Assembly: GCA_021826655.1 (NCBI GenBank)
Contig: JAKAZC010000193.1
Span: forward strand, 1 to 5,697
Direction of reading: 5' to 3'
DNA from: Actinomycetes bacterium
Lineage (GTDB): Bacteria > Actinomycetota > Acidimicrobiia > Acidimicrobiales > RAAP-2
DNA: 5,697 nucleotides
Shown: piece after piece, positions 1 to 5,088 of the stretch
Layout: every line of letters starts with the position of its first letter
Numbering within the stretch: the first letter of the stretch is position 1
Program-made: the position numbers and the translations under genes
Notes under the pieces: model-generated
Seen by the model: only the letters and a program-made list of their open reading frames with translations
Told to the model about the DNA's origin: nothing
Database searches by the model: none

Positions 1-36
1 GCCCACCGGATCGCACGCCGGCTGCGCCGCCGCTGA
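1..36 (+). CDS. C-terminal tail of an upstream gene (partial, tentative)
   Basis: Reading frame 1 is open from the left edge and ends in TGA at 34-36. It encodes the eleven-residue tail AHRIARRLRRR. An arginine-rich basic tail is common at the end of actinobacterial proteins but says nothing about function. The main support is position: the stop codon lies four bases before a strong inverted repeat that looks like a terminator. Only twelve codons are visible, so this could also be chance. No product can be assigned. Confidence 0.35.
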   Translation, partial: AHRIARRLRRR

Positions 37-40
37 CACC

Positions 41-87
41 CACCGCCGGGGTGCGGCCCGGCCGCCGATCGGCGCGGCCCGGCGGTG
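41..87 (+). terminator. Nested GC-rich inverted repeat, probable terminator
   Basis: A perfect 10-bp inverted repeat, CACCGCCGGG at 41-50 and CCCGGCGGTG at 78-87, encloses a second perfect 12-bp palindrome (CGCCGATCGGCG, 63-74). A further 6-bp arm pair at 53-58 and 60-65 competes with the inner one. It begins right after the stop at 36 and there is no T tract, which is usual for terminators in high-GC actinobacteria. An in-frame GTG at 85-87, a possible longer start for the next gene, sits inside the stem. This is a reason to prefer the later start at 172. Confidence 0.55.
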
Positions 88-171
88 TGGGAGACTGGGG
101 TTGCAGACCTGGCCGGGATCCTCCGGCGCCGCGTCGGGACGCGCCCGCACCGGACCGGTCCCCACCTCCCC

Positions 172-1770
172 ATGATCGTCGGATCCTCCCTCACCATCGA
201 GATCGGTGACCGCACCCTGCTCCGCGACGCGTCGTTCGTCGTCGGTGCCGGGGAGAAGGTCGGCCTGGTCGGGCGCAACGGCACCGGCAAGTCGACGTTC
301 ATCTCGGTCGTCATCAGCGAACCGGGACGCAATGTGCGCTCCACCGGGAGCGCGGCCATCCGGGGCACGTACGGCTATCTGCCCCAGGTACCCGAGCCCC
401 ACGGGCTGGGCCTCGAGCCCAACGGGTTCTCCCACGTGCTGTCCGGACGCGGACTCGACGTGCTCGACGATGCGCTCGGCAAGTCGCGCACCCAGATGGC
501 CAAGGACCCGACCACCGAGAACATCGCCCTGTTCTCCGACCTGGAGGAGCAGTTCCGGGAGAACGGTGGTTACGAGGCCGAGTCGACCATGGCCCGCCTG
601 GCCGACGGTCTCGGACTCCGCCAGGAACTGCTGCTCGAGGAGATCGAGAGCCTGTCCGGCGGGCAGCGGCGTCGGGTCGACCTCATCCGCATCCTCTTCC
701 AGGGTCCTGACACGATGATCCTGGACGAGCCGACCAACCACCTCGACCGGCCGGCGAAGGCCTGGCTCATGGACGAGCTCGAACGGTTCCCCGGCGCCAT
801 ACTGGTCGTCTCCCACGACCTGAAGCTGCTCGACCGGTCCATCAACAAGGTCCTCCACCTGTCCGACGCCCGACTCACCGAGTTCAAGGGCACCTACTCG
901 TCCTACCTCGTCCAGCTCGAGGCGGACCAGTCCCAGCGGGAGCGCTCCGCCCAGCTCGAGGGCCGGGAGATCGACCGGCTCGCCAAGCTGGCCGACTCGA
1001 TGCGCGGCAGCACCAACCGTCGGGCCCGGATCGCCAAGTCACTCGACAAGCGGGTCGAGCGCCTCGAATCGGGGCGGACCGAGGTCCACAAGCGCGAGAA
1101 GAAGAGCTCGTTCACCCTCCCGACGCCGACACGCTCCGGCGAGGTTCCGCTGCGGGTATCGCACCTCGTGGTCCGATACGACGACAAGACCGTCCTGACC
1201 GACGTCGACTTCCACTGCCGCCGCGGCGACCGGGTCGTGGTCATCGGGAGGAACGGCGCCGGCAAGTCCAGCCTCCTCCGTTGCCTCGCCGGCGTGCAGG
1301 AGCCGACCGAGGGGGCGGTGGAACCCGGGGTCAACGTGGCTCTCGGCTACTTCGCCCAGGAGCACGAACAGGTCGACCTCGGAATCAGCGTGCTCGACAA
1401 CATCGACGACCGGATCCTGACCAAGGAGACCGAGCGTCGCGCCCTGCTGGGCTCGTTCGGCCTCGTCGGCGACGTCGCCTACCAGAAGCCCAAGACGTTG
1501 TCCGGCGGCGAGCGGGCCAAGCTGGGACTCGCCATGCTCGCCGCCGGCCAGGCCAATGTGCTGCTTCTGGACGAGCCGACCAACAACCTGGACCCGTCAT
1601 CGATCGAGGCCGTCGGCACGATGCTGGCCAATTGGCCGGGCACCATCATCGTGGTCAGCCACGACCGGTCCTTCGTCGAGGCACTGGAGCCCACGCACGC
1701 CCTCAAGTTGCCCGACGAGGTGTTCACCCACTGGCGCGACGACTATCTCGACATGGTCGAGATGAAGTAG
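172..1770 (+). CDS. ABC-F family ATPase (Rv1473-like), twin nucleotide-binding domains
   Basis: This 532-residue cytoplasmic protein has two ABC ATPase domains and no membrane segments, the layout of ABC-F proteins. These bind the ribosome, near the E site in characterised members, and act in translation or antibiotic protection rather than transport. Domain 1 has Walker A GRNGTGKST (34-42), signature LSGGQ (161-165), Walker B ending LDEPTNHLD (184-192) and the switch histidine in SHD (214-216). Domain 2 has GRNGAGKSS (359-367), LSGGE (443-447), LDEPTNNLD (466-474) and SHD (496-498). A charged helical linker of about 70 residues (243-313) joins them, as in the family. The Walker A to signature distance is about 43 residues longer in domain 1 than in domain 2, matching the arm-bearing first domain of ABC-F. 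From memory, the closest recognisable relative is mycobacterial Rv1473 (about 540 residues, old annotation 'macrolide transport'), with a similar C-terminal end. The ATG at 172 is chosen because homology begins there and the in-frame GTG at 85 lies in a terminator stem. No clear Shine-Dalgarno precedes it. Whether it protects against an antibiotic cannot be read from sequence. Confidence 0.93.
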   Translation: MIVGSSLTIEIGDRTLLRDASFVVGAGEKVGLVGRNGTGKSTFISVVISEPGRNVRSTGSAAIRGTYGYLPQVPEPHGLGLEPNGFSHVLSGRGLDVLDDALGKSRTQMAKDPTTENIALFSDLEEQFRENGGYEAESTMARLADGLGLRQELLLEEIESLSGGQRRRVDLIRILFQGPDTMILDEPTNHLDRPAKAWLMDELERFPGAILVVSHDLKLLDRSINKVLHLSDARLTEFKGTYSSYLVQLEADQSQRERSAQLEGREIDRLAKLADSMRGSTNRRARIAKSLDKRVERLESGRTEVHKREKKSSFTLPTPTRSGEVPLRVSHLVVRYDDKTVLTDVDFHCRRGDRVVVIGRNGAGKSSLLRCLAGVQEPTEGAVEPGVNVALGYFAQEHEQVDLGISVLDNIDDRILTKETERRALLGSFGLVGDVAYQKPKTLSGGERAKLGLAMLAAGQANVLLLDEPTNNLDPSSIEAVGTMLANWPGTIIVVSHDRSFVEALEPTHALKLPDEVFTHWRDDYLDMVEMK

Positions 1771-1772
1771 CC

Positions 1773-1791
1773 GGGGCGTGGTCGCCGCCCC
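1773..1791. terminator. Hairpin after the ABC-F stop, possible terminator
   Basis: GGGGCG (1773-1778) and CGCCCC (1786-1791) form a 6-bp all-GC stem with a 7-base loop, two bases after the ABC-F stop codon. It lies in the 84-base gap between two convergent genes, so it could serve the ABC-F transcript and perhaps the opposing SPFH transcript. There is no T run, and short GC stems arise easily by chance at this base composition. Confidence 0.35.
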
Positions 1792-1800
1792 CGCCACCCG

Positions 1801-1812
1801 GGAGCCGGCTCC
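1801..1812. repeat. 12-bp perfect palindrome in the convergent gap
   Basis: GGAGCCGGCTCC is a perfect palindrome lying between the ends of the convergent ABC-F and SPFH genes. As RNA it could form only a short stem with a tight loop. It may form part of a bidirectional terminator region with the hairpin just to its left. No other role is evident. Confidence 0.4.
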
Positions 1813-1854
1813 GCTGACGCTCGGACATGCGCCGCCCGTAGCTGCCGGGATGCC

Positions 1855-2853
1855 TCAGGCAGGAGGCTTCCCGTTGCCCGCCGCAGCCATCTCGGTGACC
1901 GCGCCGGCGTCCTTCATGGCGTCGACCAGCACTGATGCCGCACCCACCAGGCCGGCGGCCTCGTAGGGGACGACCACCTTGGCATTCGGCGAGGTGGCGA
2001 CGGCCTGGAGGGCACGCAACTGCATGATGGCCAGGGTGTTCGGGTTGATTCCCACGGTGTCGATCGCCGCCAGCGCCGCGGCCTCGCCCTCGCCCCGCAG
2101 TTGGGCGGCACGCTTCTCACCGTCGGCCCGGAGTTCCAACACCTGCTTCTGGGCCTCTGCGGCCAGGATCGACGCCTGCTTCTGACCCTCGGCCTCGAGC
2201 ACGTTGGCCTGCTTGCGGCCCTCCGCACTGTTGATCGCCGCCTGCTGCTCACCCTCGGACTTCAAGATGGCGGCCCGCTTGTGCTGCTCGGCCTCCTTCT
2301 GCTCGGACATGGCCTGGAGGACGTTGGTGGGTGGTGTGATGTCGAGGATCTCGATGCGGTTCAGCCGTACCCCCCACTTGAGGGTGGCCTCGGCCATGTG
2401 GTCCTGCATCTTGGCGTTGATGGTCTCACGCTCAGACAGCGACTCGTCGAGGGTCAGCTCACCGAACACGGCGCGCAGTGCGGTCCGGGCCATCTGGTCG
2501 ATGGCCAGTCCGAAATCGTTCACCTCGAAGAGGGCGAGCTTCACGTCGGTCACCTGGCAGAAGATGGTGGCGCTCACCCAGAGTGACACGTTGTCCTTGG
2601 TGATGACCGCCTGCTGGTCACCCGTCCGGGGGAACTCGCGGATGTCGACCTTGTCCATCCGGTCGGCCAGCGGCACCAGCACGTGGAGGCCGGGCTGCTT
2701 GATCGTCCGGAACTCTCCGAAGCGCTTGACCACGCCGACGCACCCCTGCTGGACGACCTTGAGGCCAGACTTCGCGAACGCGACGATGAATGCGAAGATG
2801 AAGAATCCCACCACCGCCGCACCGATGGCCAGTCCTGCCGAGCCGATGATCAT
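1855..2853 (-). CDS. SPFH-domain membrane protein (stomatin / paraslipin, QmcA-like)
   Basis: This 332-residue protein is of the stomatin/prohibitin/flotillin/HflKC (SPFH) superfamily. These oligomerise on membranes and organise lipid or protein microdomains. A glycine-rich hydrophobic segment at about residues 2-27 is the N-terminal anchor. The SPFH domain follows (about 33-185), with slipin hallmarks: VKRFGEF (42-48), QPGLHVLVP (53-61), ITKDNVSLWVSATI (84-97), LDESLSERETIN (135-146) and WGVRLNRIEILDITPP (160-175). Next comes a charged coiled coil built of 11-residue repeats (187-263). A small C-terminal domain contains PNAKVVVPYEAAGL (289-302). The length and order match QmcA-type slipins. 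The ATG at 2853 is chosen because GGAGG lies 8 bases upstream and the anchor starts directly. An in-frame GTG at 2874 would add seven residues and has a poor ribosome site. It lies 104 bases downstream of the NfeD-domain gene on the same strand, the classic NfeD-SPFH pairing, so the two probably act as one unit at the membrane. The exact physiological role is unknown. Confidence 0.93.
   Translation of the reverse strand: MIIGSAGLAIGAAVVGFFIFAFIVAFAKSGLKVVQQGCVGVVKRFGEFRTIKQPGLHVLVPLADRMDKVDIREFPRTGDQQAVITKDNVSLWVSATIFCQVTDVKLALFEVNDFGLAIDQMARTALRAVFGELTLDESLSERETINAKMQDHMAEATLKWGVRLNRIEILDITPPTNVLQAMSEQKEAEQHKRAAILKSEGEQQAAINSAEGRKQANVLEAEGQKQASILAAEAQKQVLELRADGEKRAAQLRGEGEAAALAAIDTVGINPNTLAIMQLRALQAVATSPNAKVVVPYEAAGLVGAASVLVDAMKDAGAVTEMAAAGNGKPPA
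2065..2295 (-). repeat. Seven tandem 11-residue (33-bp) coding repeats in the SPFH coiled coil
   Basis: Residues 187-263 of the SPFH protein divide without gaps into seven 11-residue units: EAEQHKRAAIL, KSEGEQQAAIN, SAEGRKQANVL, EAEGQKQASIL, AAEAQKQVLEL, RADGEKRAAQL and RGEGEAAALAA. The consensus is roughly xAEGxKQAxxL. The 11-residue period fits a hendecad coiled coil, in which 11 residues make three helical turns. Alanine-glutamate-rich repeats are known in flotillins and slipins. The regular register here is directly visible. Confidence 0.8.
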
Positions 2854-2858
2854 GGCTA

Positions 2859-2866
2859 CCACCTCC
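2859..2866 (-). promoter_or_regulatory. Ribosome binding site of the SPFH gene
   Basis: On the minus strand GGAGGTGG runs from 2866 down to 2859. Its GGAGG core is separated by 8 bases from the ATG at 2853. This near-perfect Shine-Dalgarno decides the start over the in-frame GTG at 2874, which would place the ribosome site inside the coding sequence. Confidence 0.75.
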
Positions 2867-2900
2867 GTGGTCACACCTTAGGCACTGCAGGCCCCGAGCA

Positions 2901-2940
2901 CTCCGCACCACGCCTGACCACGATGCACGGGCTCCGCACC
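2901..2940 (-). repeat. Paired 9-bp direct repeat between the NfeD and SPFH genes
   Basis: CTCCGCACC (plus-strand reading) occurs at 2901-2909 and 2932-2940, starts 31 bases apart, or about three helical turns. Both lie in the 104-base spacer between the NfeD-domain stop and the SPFH start. The 8-base core CTCCGCAC recurs at 3271-3278, against the TATA-like hexamer upstream of the NfeD gene, and once inside SPFH coding sequence (2221-2228). It could be a regulator site pair or chance. Apart from these repeats the spacer shows no terminator or ORF, so co-transcription of the two genes is likely. Confidence 0.35.
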
Positions 2941-2957
2941 CTCGGACGGGGGTGCCG

Positions 2958-3170
2958 TCAGACCCCGTCGGCCGGATAGCAGATGAGCACGCCGCGTTCG
3001 ACGTCGGCGACCACGACCATGGTTCCGGGGGCGATCACCGTTCCCGGGAACAGCGGTCTGGCGAACCACTCCTCGCCCCGTGCGAGGACGGATCCGGGCG
3101 GGTGGCTGGCCGCCAGCTCCTTGGTGACCACAGCCGTCTCTCCCACCATGCCGGGGACGCCGTTCAACAT
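2958..3170 (-). CDS. Stand-alone NfeD-type OB-fold domain protein (70 residues)
   Basis: This small protein matches the C-terminal beta-barrel (OB-fold) domain of NfeD-family proteins, which partner SPFH proteins. The features are a GMVGETAVV strand near the start (7-15), then PPGSVLARGEEWFARP (24-39) with the characteristic G-E-x-W core, then a PGTMVVVADVERGVLICYP segment (48-66) forming the last strands. Usual short NfeD proteins are about 140-150 residues with membrane helices before this domain, and long ones add a serine-protease domain. Neither is visible here. The frame stays open upstream to 3377, but that stretch is polar and proline/glycine-rich and overlaps the divergent gene, so it is not a membrane region. 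The ATG at 3170 is supported by AGGAG six bases upstream and by the start of homology. The protein is probably cytosolic and may bind the SPFH protein encoded next. The short form could also reflect loss of the membrane part. Confidence 0.78.
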   Translation of the reverse strand: MLNGVPGMVGETAVVTKELAASHPPGSVLARGEEWFARPLFPGTVIAPGTMVVVADVERGVLICYPADGV

Positions 3171-3176
3171 CGCGGA

Positions 3177-3181
3177 CTCCT
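3177..3181 (-). promoter_or_regulatory. Ribosome binding site deciding the short NfeD start
   Basis: On the minus strand AGGAG (3181 to 3177) sits six bases before the ATG at 3170. It supports a genuine 70-residue protein rather than a longer product reading from 3377. Confidence 0.6.
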
Positions 3182-3214
3182 GCCTGCCGTCCTCCGGTCG
3201 CGTGGACGCCCGGA

Positions 3215-3236
3215 GGTCGGGCCGACCACCATGGTG
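3215..3236. promoter_or_regulatory. Two abutting palindromes in the divergent intergenic region
   Basis: GGTCGG-G-CCGACC (3215-3227, perfect 6-bp arms around one base) shares its last base with CACCATGGTG (3227-3236, a perfect 10-bp palindrome). They lie between the NfeD-domain start (3170) and the start of the divergent SCO6745-family gene (3337). They would be in the leader of the NfeD transcript if the TATA-like hexamer at 3277-3282 is its -10. They could be operator sites or RNA hairpins. Nothing in the sequence identifies a binding protein. Confidence 0.35.
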
Positions 3237-3276
3237 CCCTCCCGGGGCGGTGTCGAGTACTGGTCCACTGCTCCGC

Positions 3277-3282
3277 ACTATA
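3277..3282 (-). promoter_or_regulatory. Possible -10 element for the NfeD-SPFH unit
   Basis: Minus-strand TATAGT (3282 to 3277) matches five of six bases of the sigma-70-type -10 consensus and stands out in a GC-rich region. It would start transcription about 100 bases before the NfeD ATG. No convincing -35 box is seen at 16-19 bases. The same AT-rich spot reads TATACG on the plus strand (3279-3284), so it might also serve the divergent gene. Confidence 0.3.
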
Positions 3283-3336
3283 CGGGACGGCTCCACCGGG
3301 GCCCACCCGGCGTGCGCCGCCGGGATACCGTGGGTG

Positions 3337-4212
3337 ATGCCTCCGCGCTCGCTCCCCTCGCCCGTCTCCGCCGTCACGGCGAGGAAGACCTGGCGGACCG
3401 TCGAACCGCTGCACGGTATGGTCTATTTCGCCCCGGAGGCCGCCGAGTCGTATCGGCAATTGGGCCTCGAGGGCCAGTCCGCCTACTTCGTCTCCCGGTC
3501 CGCGCCGATGGGAGCGGTCACCGCCGGCACCGTGGTTGCCACCTTCTTCAACTTCGAGCCCTCGCTCGTACACGAGTCGATGACGGGAGTATGGGACATC
3601 ACGACCCCTGGCGCGGTGTTGGACGCACGCAGGTCCGCTGCCGCTGCCGCGCTGCGGCGGATGCTCGGCGACGCGGCCCGTGGTGACGACGTGGCGGCCG
3701 CCGCCGACCTGGCCCGACGGGCGGCACTGTCCGCCTGTGACCATCCCGAGGGTCGACCGCTGTTCGGCGGGCACGCCGGTCTGCCCTGGCCGGACCACCC
3801 ACTGGAGGTGCTGTGGCACGCACAGACCCTGCTGCGCGAATTTCGGGGTGACGGCCACATCGCGCTGCTGGTCGAGCACGGGCTCGACGGACTCGAGGCC
3901 CTGGTGATGCACGAGGCCACCGGCGAGCTCCCGATCGCCTTCCTCCGTGCCACCCGTGGGTGGTCCGAGGACGAGTGGACCGCGGCCACCACGCGCCTTC
4001 GTGACCGCGGCTGGCTCCGGCCTGGCGGTTCGGCCGAGCACCTGGCTCTGAGCGAAGAGGGCGCGGCGGTGCGCGGTGCCATCGAGGAGGCGACCGACCG
4101 ACTGTCGGTGGTCGCCTACGAGGCCATCGGGGAAGACGGGTGCGACACGCTCCGGGGCCTGGCCCGACCGCTGTCGCGGACGGTCGTGGCCGCGTCGGGC
4201 ATGGGCGGCTGA
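3337..4212 (+). CDS. SCO6745 family protein (winged-helix-like C-terminal half), function unknown
   Basis: This 291-residue soluble protein is recognisable as the actinobacterial SCO6745 family. Family landmarks are W-R-x-x-EPLHGMVYFAPEA near the N-terminus (19-35), RSAPMG (54-59), a VVATFFNFEPSLV segment (66-78), PWPDHPLEVLWHAQTLLREFRGDGHIALL (150-178) and the end motif GWSEDEWTAATTRLRDRGWL (208-227). The second half, from about residue 190, has the helix-turn-helix plus wing rhythm of MarR-like DNA-binding domains, and family members are sometimes labelled that way. DNA binding is not established by this sequence. There are no signal peptide or membrane segments. The start is uncertain: ATG at 3337 or the adjacent in-frame GTG at 3334, which has a weak GGGA eight bases before it. 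A start at the later ATG (3418) would cut off the conserved EPLH motif. The gene diverges from the NfeD-SPFH pair and ends 31 bases from the convergent patatin gene with no terminator visible. A local regulatory role is possible but inferred only from context. Confidence 0.8.
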   Translation: MPPRSLPSPVSAVTARKTWRTVEPLHGMVYFAPEAAESYRQLGLEGQSAYFVSRSAPMGAVTAGTVVATFFNFEPSLVHESMTGVWDITTPGAVLDARRSAAAAALRRMLGDAARGDDVAAAADLARRAALSACDHPEGRPLFGGHAGLPWPDHPLEVLWHAQTLLREFRGDGHIALLVEHGLDGLEALVMHEATGELPIAFLRATRGWSEDEWTAATTRLRDRGWLRPGGSAEHLALSEEGAAVRGAIEEATDRLSVVAYEAIGEDGCDTLRGLARPLSRTVVAASGMGG

Positions 4213-4243
4213 ACGCCGGGGACCAGGACACGCCGCAGTTCGG

Positions 4244-5071
4244 TCACCGGTGCAGCAGCAGCCGGACCCTGTCGGCTACCGCGCGGCCCTGTGCCCGGCC
4301 GGCGAGCGCGGAGGGTCCACGGGTTGCCGGATCCAGCACATCGGCGCCGAATGCATCGGCCGACGCGGCGTCCGGGAACACCACTTCCACCGCAGCGGTG
4401 GGACCCAGGCCGGCGACCTCGTCGTCCAGCGCCGCGTCGGCGATCGGCGCCAGCACCAGGGCCCGGTCGCATCCCGTGGCCAGGTCGGCGTTGGTGAGCG
4501 ACCACACCCCGCCGTCGATCCAGCGGGCGCCGTCGAAGGTGACCGGCGGCCACGCCCCGGGTACCGCGCACGAGGCCGCCACCGCGTCGACGAGGTCGAC
4601 ACCCGACGATCGGTCGAGCACGCGTCGGTCACCGGTATACGCGTCGACGACCGGCACGAGGAGGGGTCGTTCAGGCCACTCGTGGGCCACCAGCCGACCT
4701 TCGATCACCGACTTGCGCACCCCCTCGTCGACCGTGACCGCGTCGAGGGCGAGCGACCCGAGCATGCGCCGGCGCTCGGCCGCGTCGGTGGCGGCCGCAT
4801 AGACGGCGCCGAGGCGGGCGAGCAGCTCGACGGTGTCGACCGGCGGGATCCGTTCGATGGCCGAAGCGGTCGGATCCATCAGCCGCCCGTAGAGCTCGTC
4901 GAGCGTGCGGCCACCACCTATCTGCGCCGCCACCGTGGAGCCGGCAGACGTGCCCACCAGGAGGTCGGCACCGGTGGGGTCGGCACCCGATTCGGACAGC
5001 CCCAGCAGCACGCCGGTGTGCCAGGCGATGCCCGCGACACCGCCGCCACCGAGCACGAGGGCGAGTGTCAC
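4244..5071 (-). CDS. Patatin-like phospholipase / lipid acyl hydrolase
   Basis: This 275-residue protein is a patatin-family serine hydrolase predicted to cleave acyl esters of phospholipids or other lipids. The full catalytic set is visible: oxyanion-hole loop GGGGVAG (8-14), nucleophile elbow GTSAG with Ser42 (40-44) and the catalytic aspartate in DGG (Asp186, 186-188). The conserved AVAASCAVPGAWPPV segment lies at 163-177. It has no signal peptide or membrane helix, so it should act in the cytoplasm or at the inner membrane face. The length fits the short actinobacterial members. The GTG at 5071 is preferred because the first beta strand (TLALVLGGGG) begins there and it sits 17 bases after the permease stop, suggesting translational reinitiation. 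ATG at 5116 is the alternative and would overlap the permease by 28 bases, adding 15 low-complexity residues. Neither has a clear Shine-Dalgarno. Substrate is unknown. A toxin or anti-phage role is possible in the wider family, but nothing nearby supports it. Confidence 0.9.
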   Translation of the reverse strand: MTLALVLGGGGVAGIAWHTGVLLGLSESGADPTGADLLVGTSAGSTVAAQIGGGRTLDELYGRLMDPTASAIERIPPVDTVELLARLGAVYAAATDAAERRRMLGSLALDAVTVDEGVRKSVIEGRLVAHEWPERPLLVPVVDAYTGDRRVLDRSSGVDLVDAVAASCAVPGAWPPVTFDGARWIDGGVWSLTNADLATGCDRALVLAPIADAALDDEVAGLGPTAAVEVVFPDAASADAFGADVLDPATRGPSALAGRAQGRAVADRVRLLLHR

Positions 5072-5088
5072 CGGCTCGAACGGACCAT

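Noticed and set aside
85..171. N-terminal extension of the ABC-F protein from the GTG at 85
   Set aside because: The GTG lies in the stem of the 41-87 inverted repeat, the 29 added residues are not family-like, and homology starts at the ATG at 172.
2065..2295. 33-bp periodicity considered as a non-coding tandem repeat or CRISPR-like array
   Set aside because: The units are contiguous, lie in frame inside the SPFH gene and are conserved at the protein level, so this is a coiled-coil repeat without spacers.
2875..2880. TAAGGT as a -10 for a separate SPFH promoter
   Set aside because: It matches the consensus poorly, has no -35 partner, and overlaps the leader just before a strong ribosome site. 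Co-transcription with the NfeD gene is simpler.
2204..2881. A plus-strand open frame opposite the SPFH gene
   Set aside because: It is antisense to an unmistakable SPFH protein, and its serine/alanine-rich translation shows no family features.
2878..4041. A long minus-strand open frame opposite the SCO6745-family gene and across the NfeD gene
   Set aside because: It overlaps two genes with recognisable families, has low-complexity composition and no motif. High-GC antisense frames are often free of stops.
4244..5071. The patatin as a CBASS-type anti-phage phospholipase effector
   Set aside because: No cyclic-nucleotide synthase, ubiquitin-like-system genes or other defence genes are present. 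The neighbour is an ABC-2 permease, and the short size fits ordinary actinobacterial patatins.
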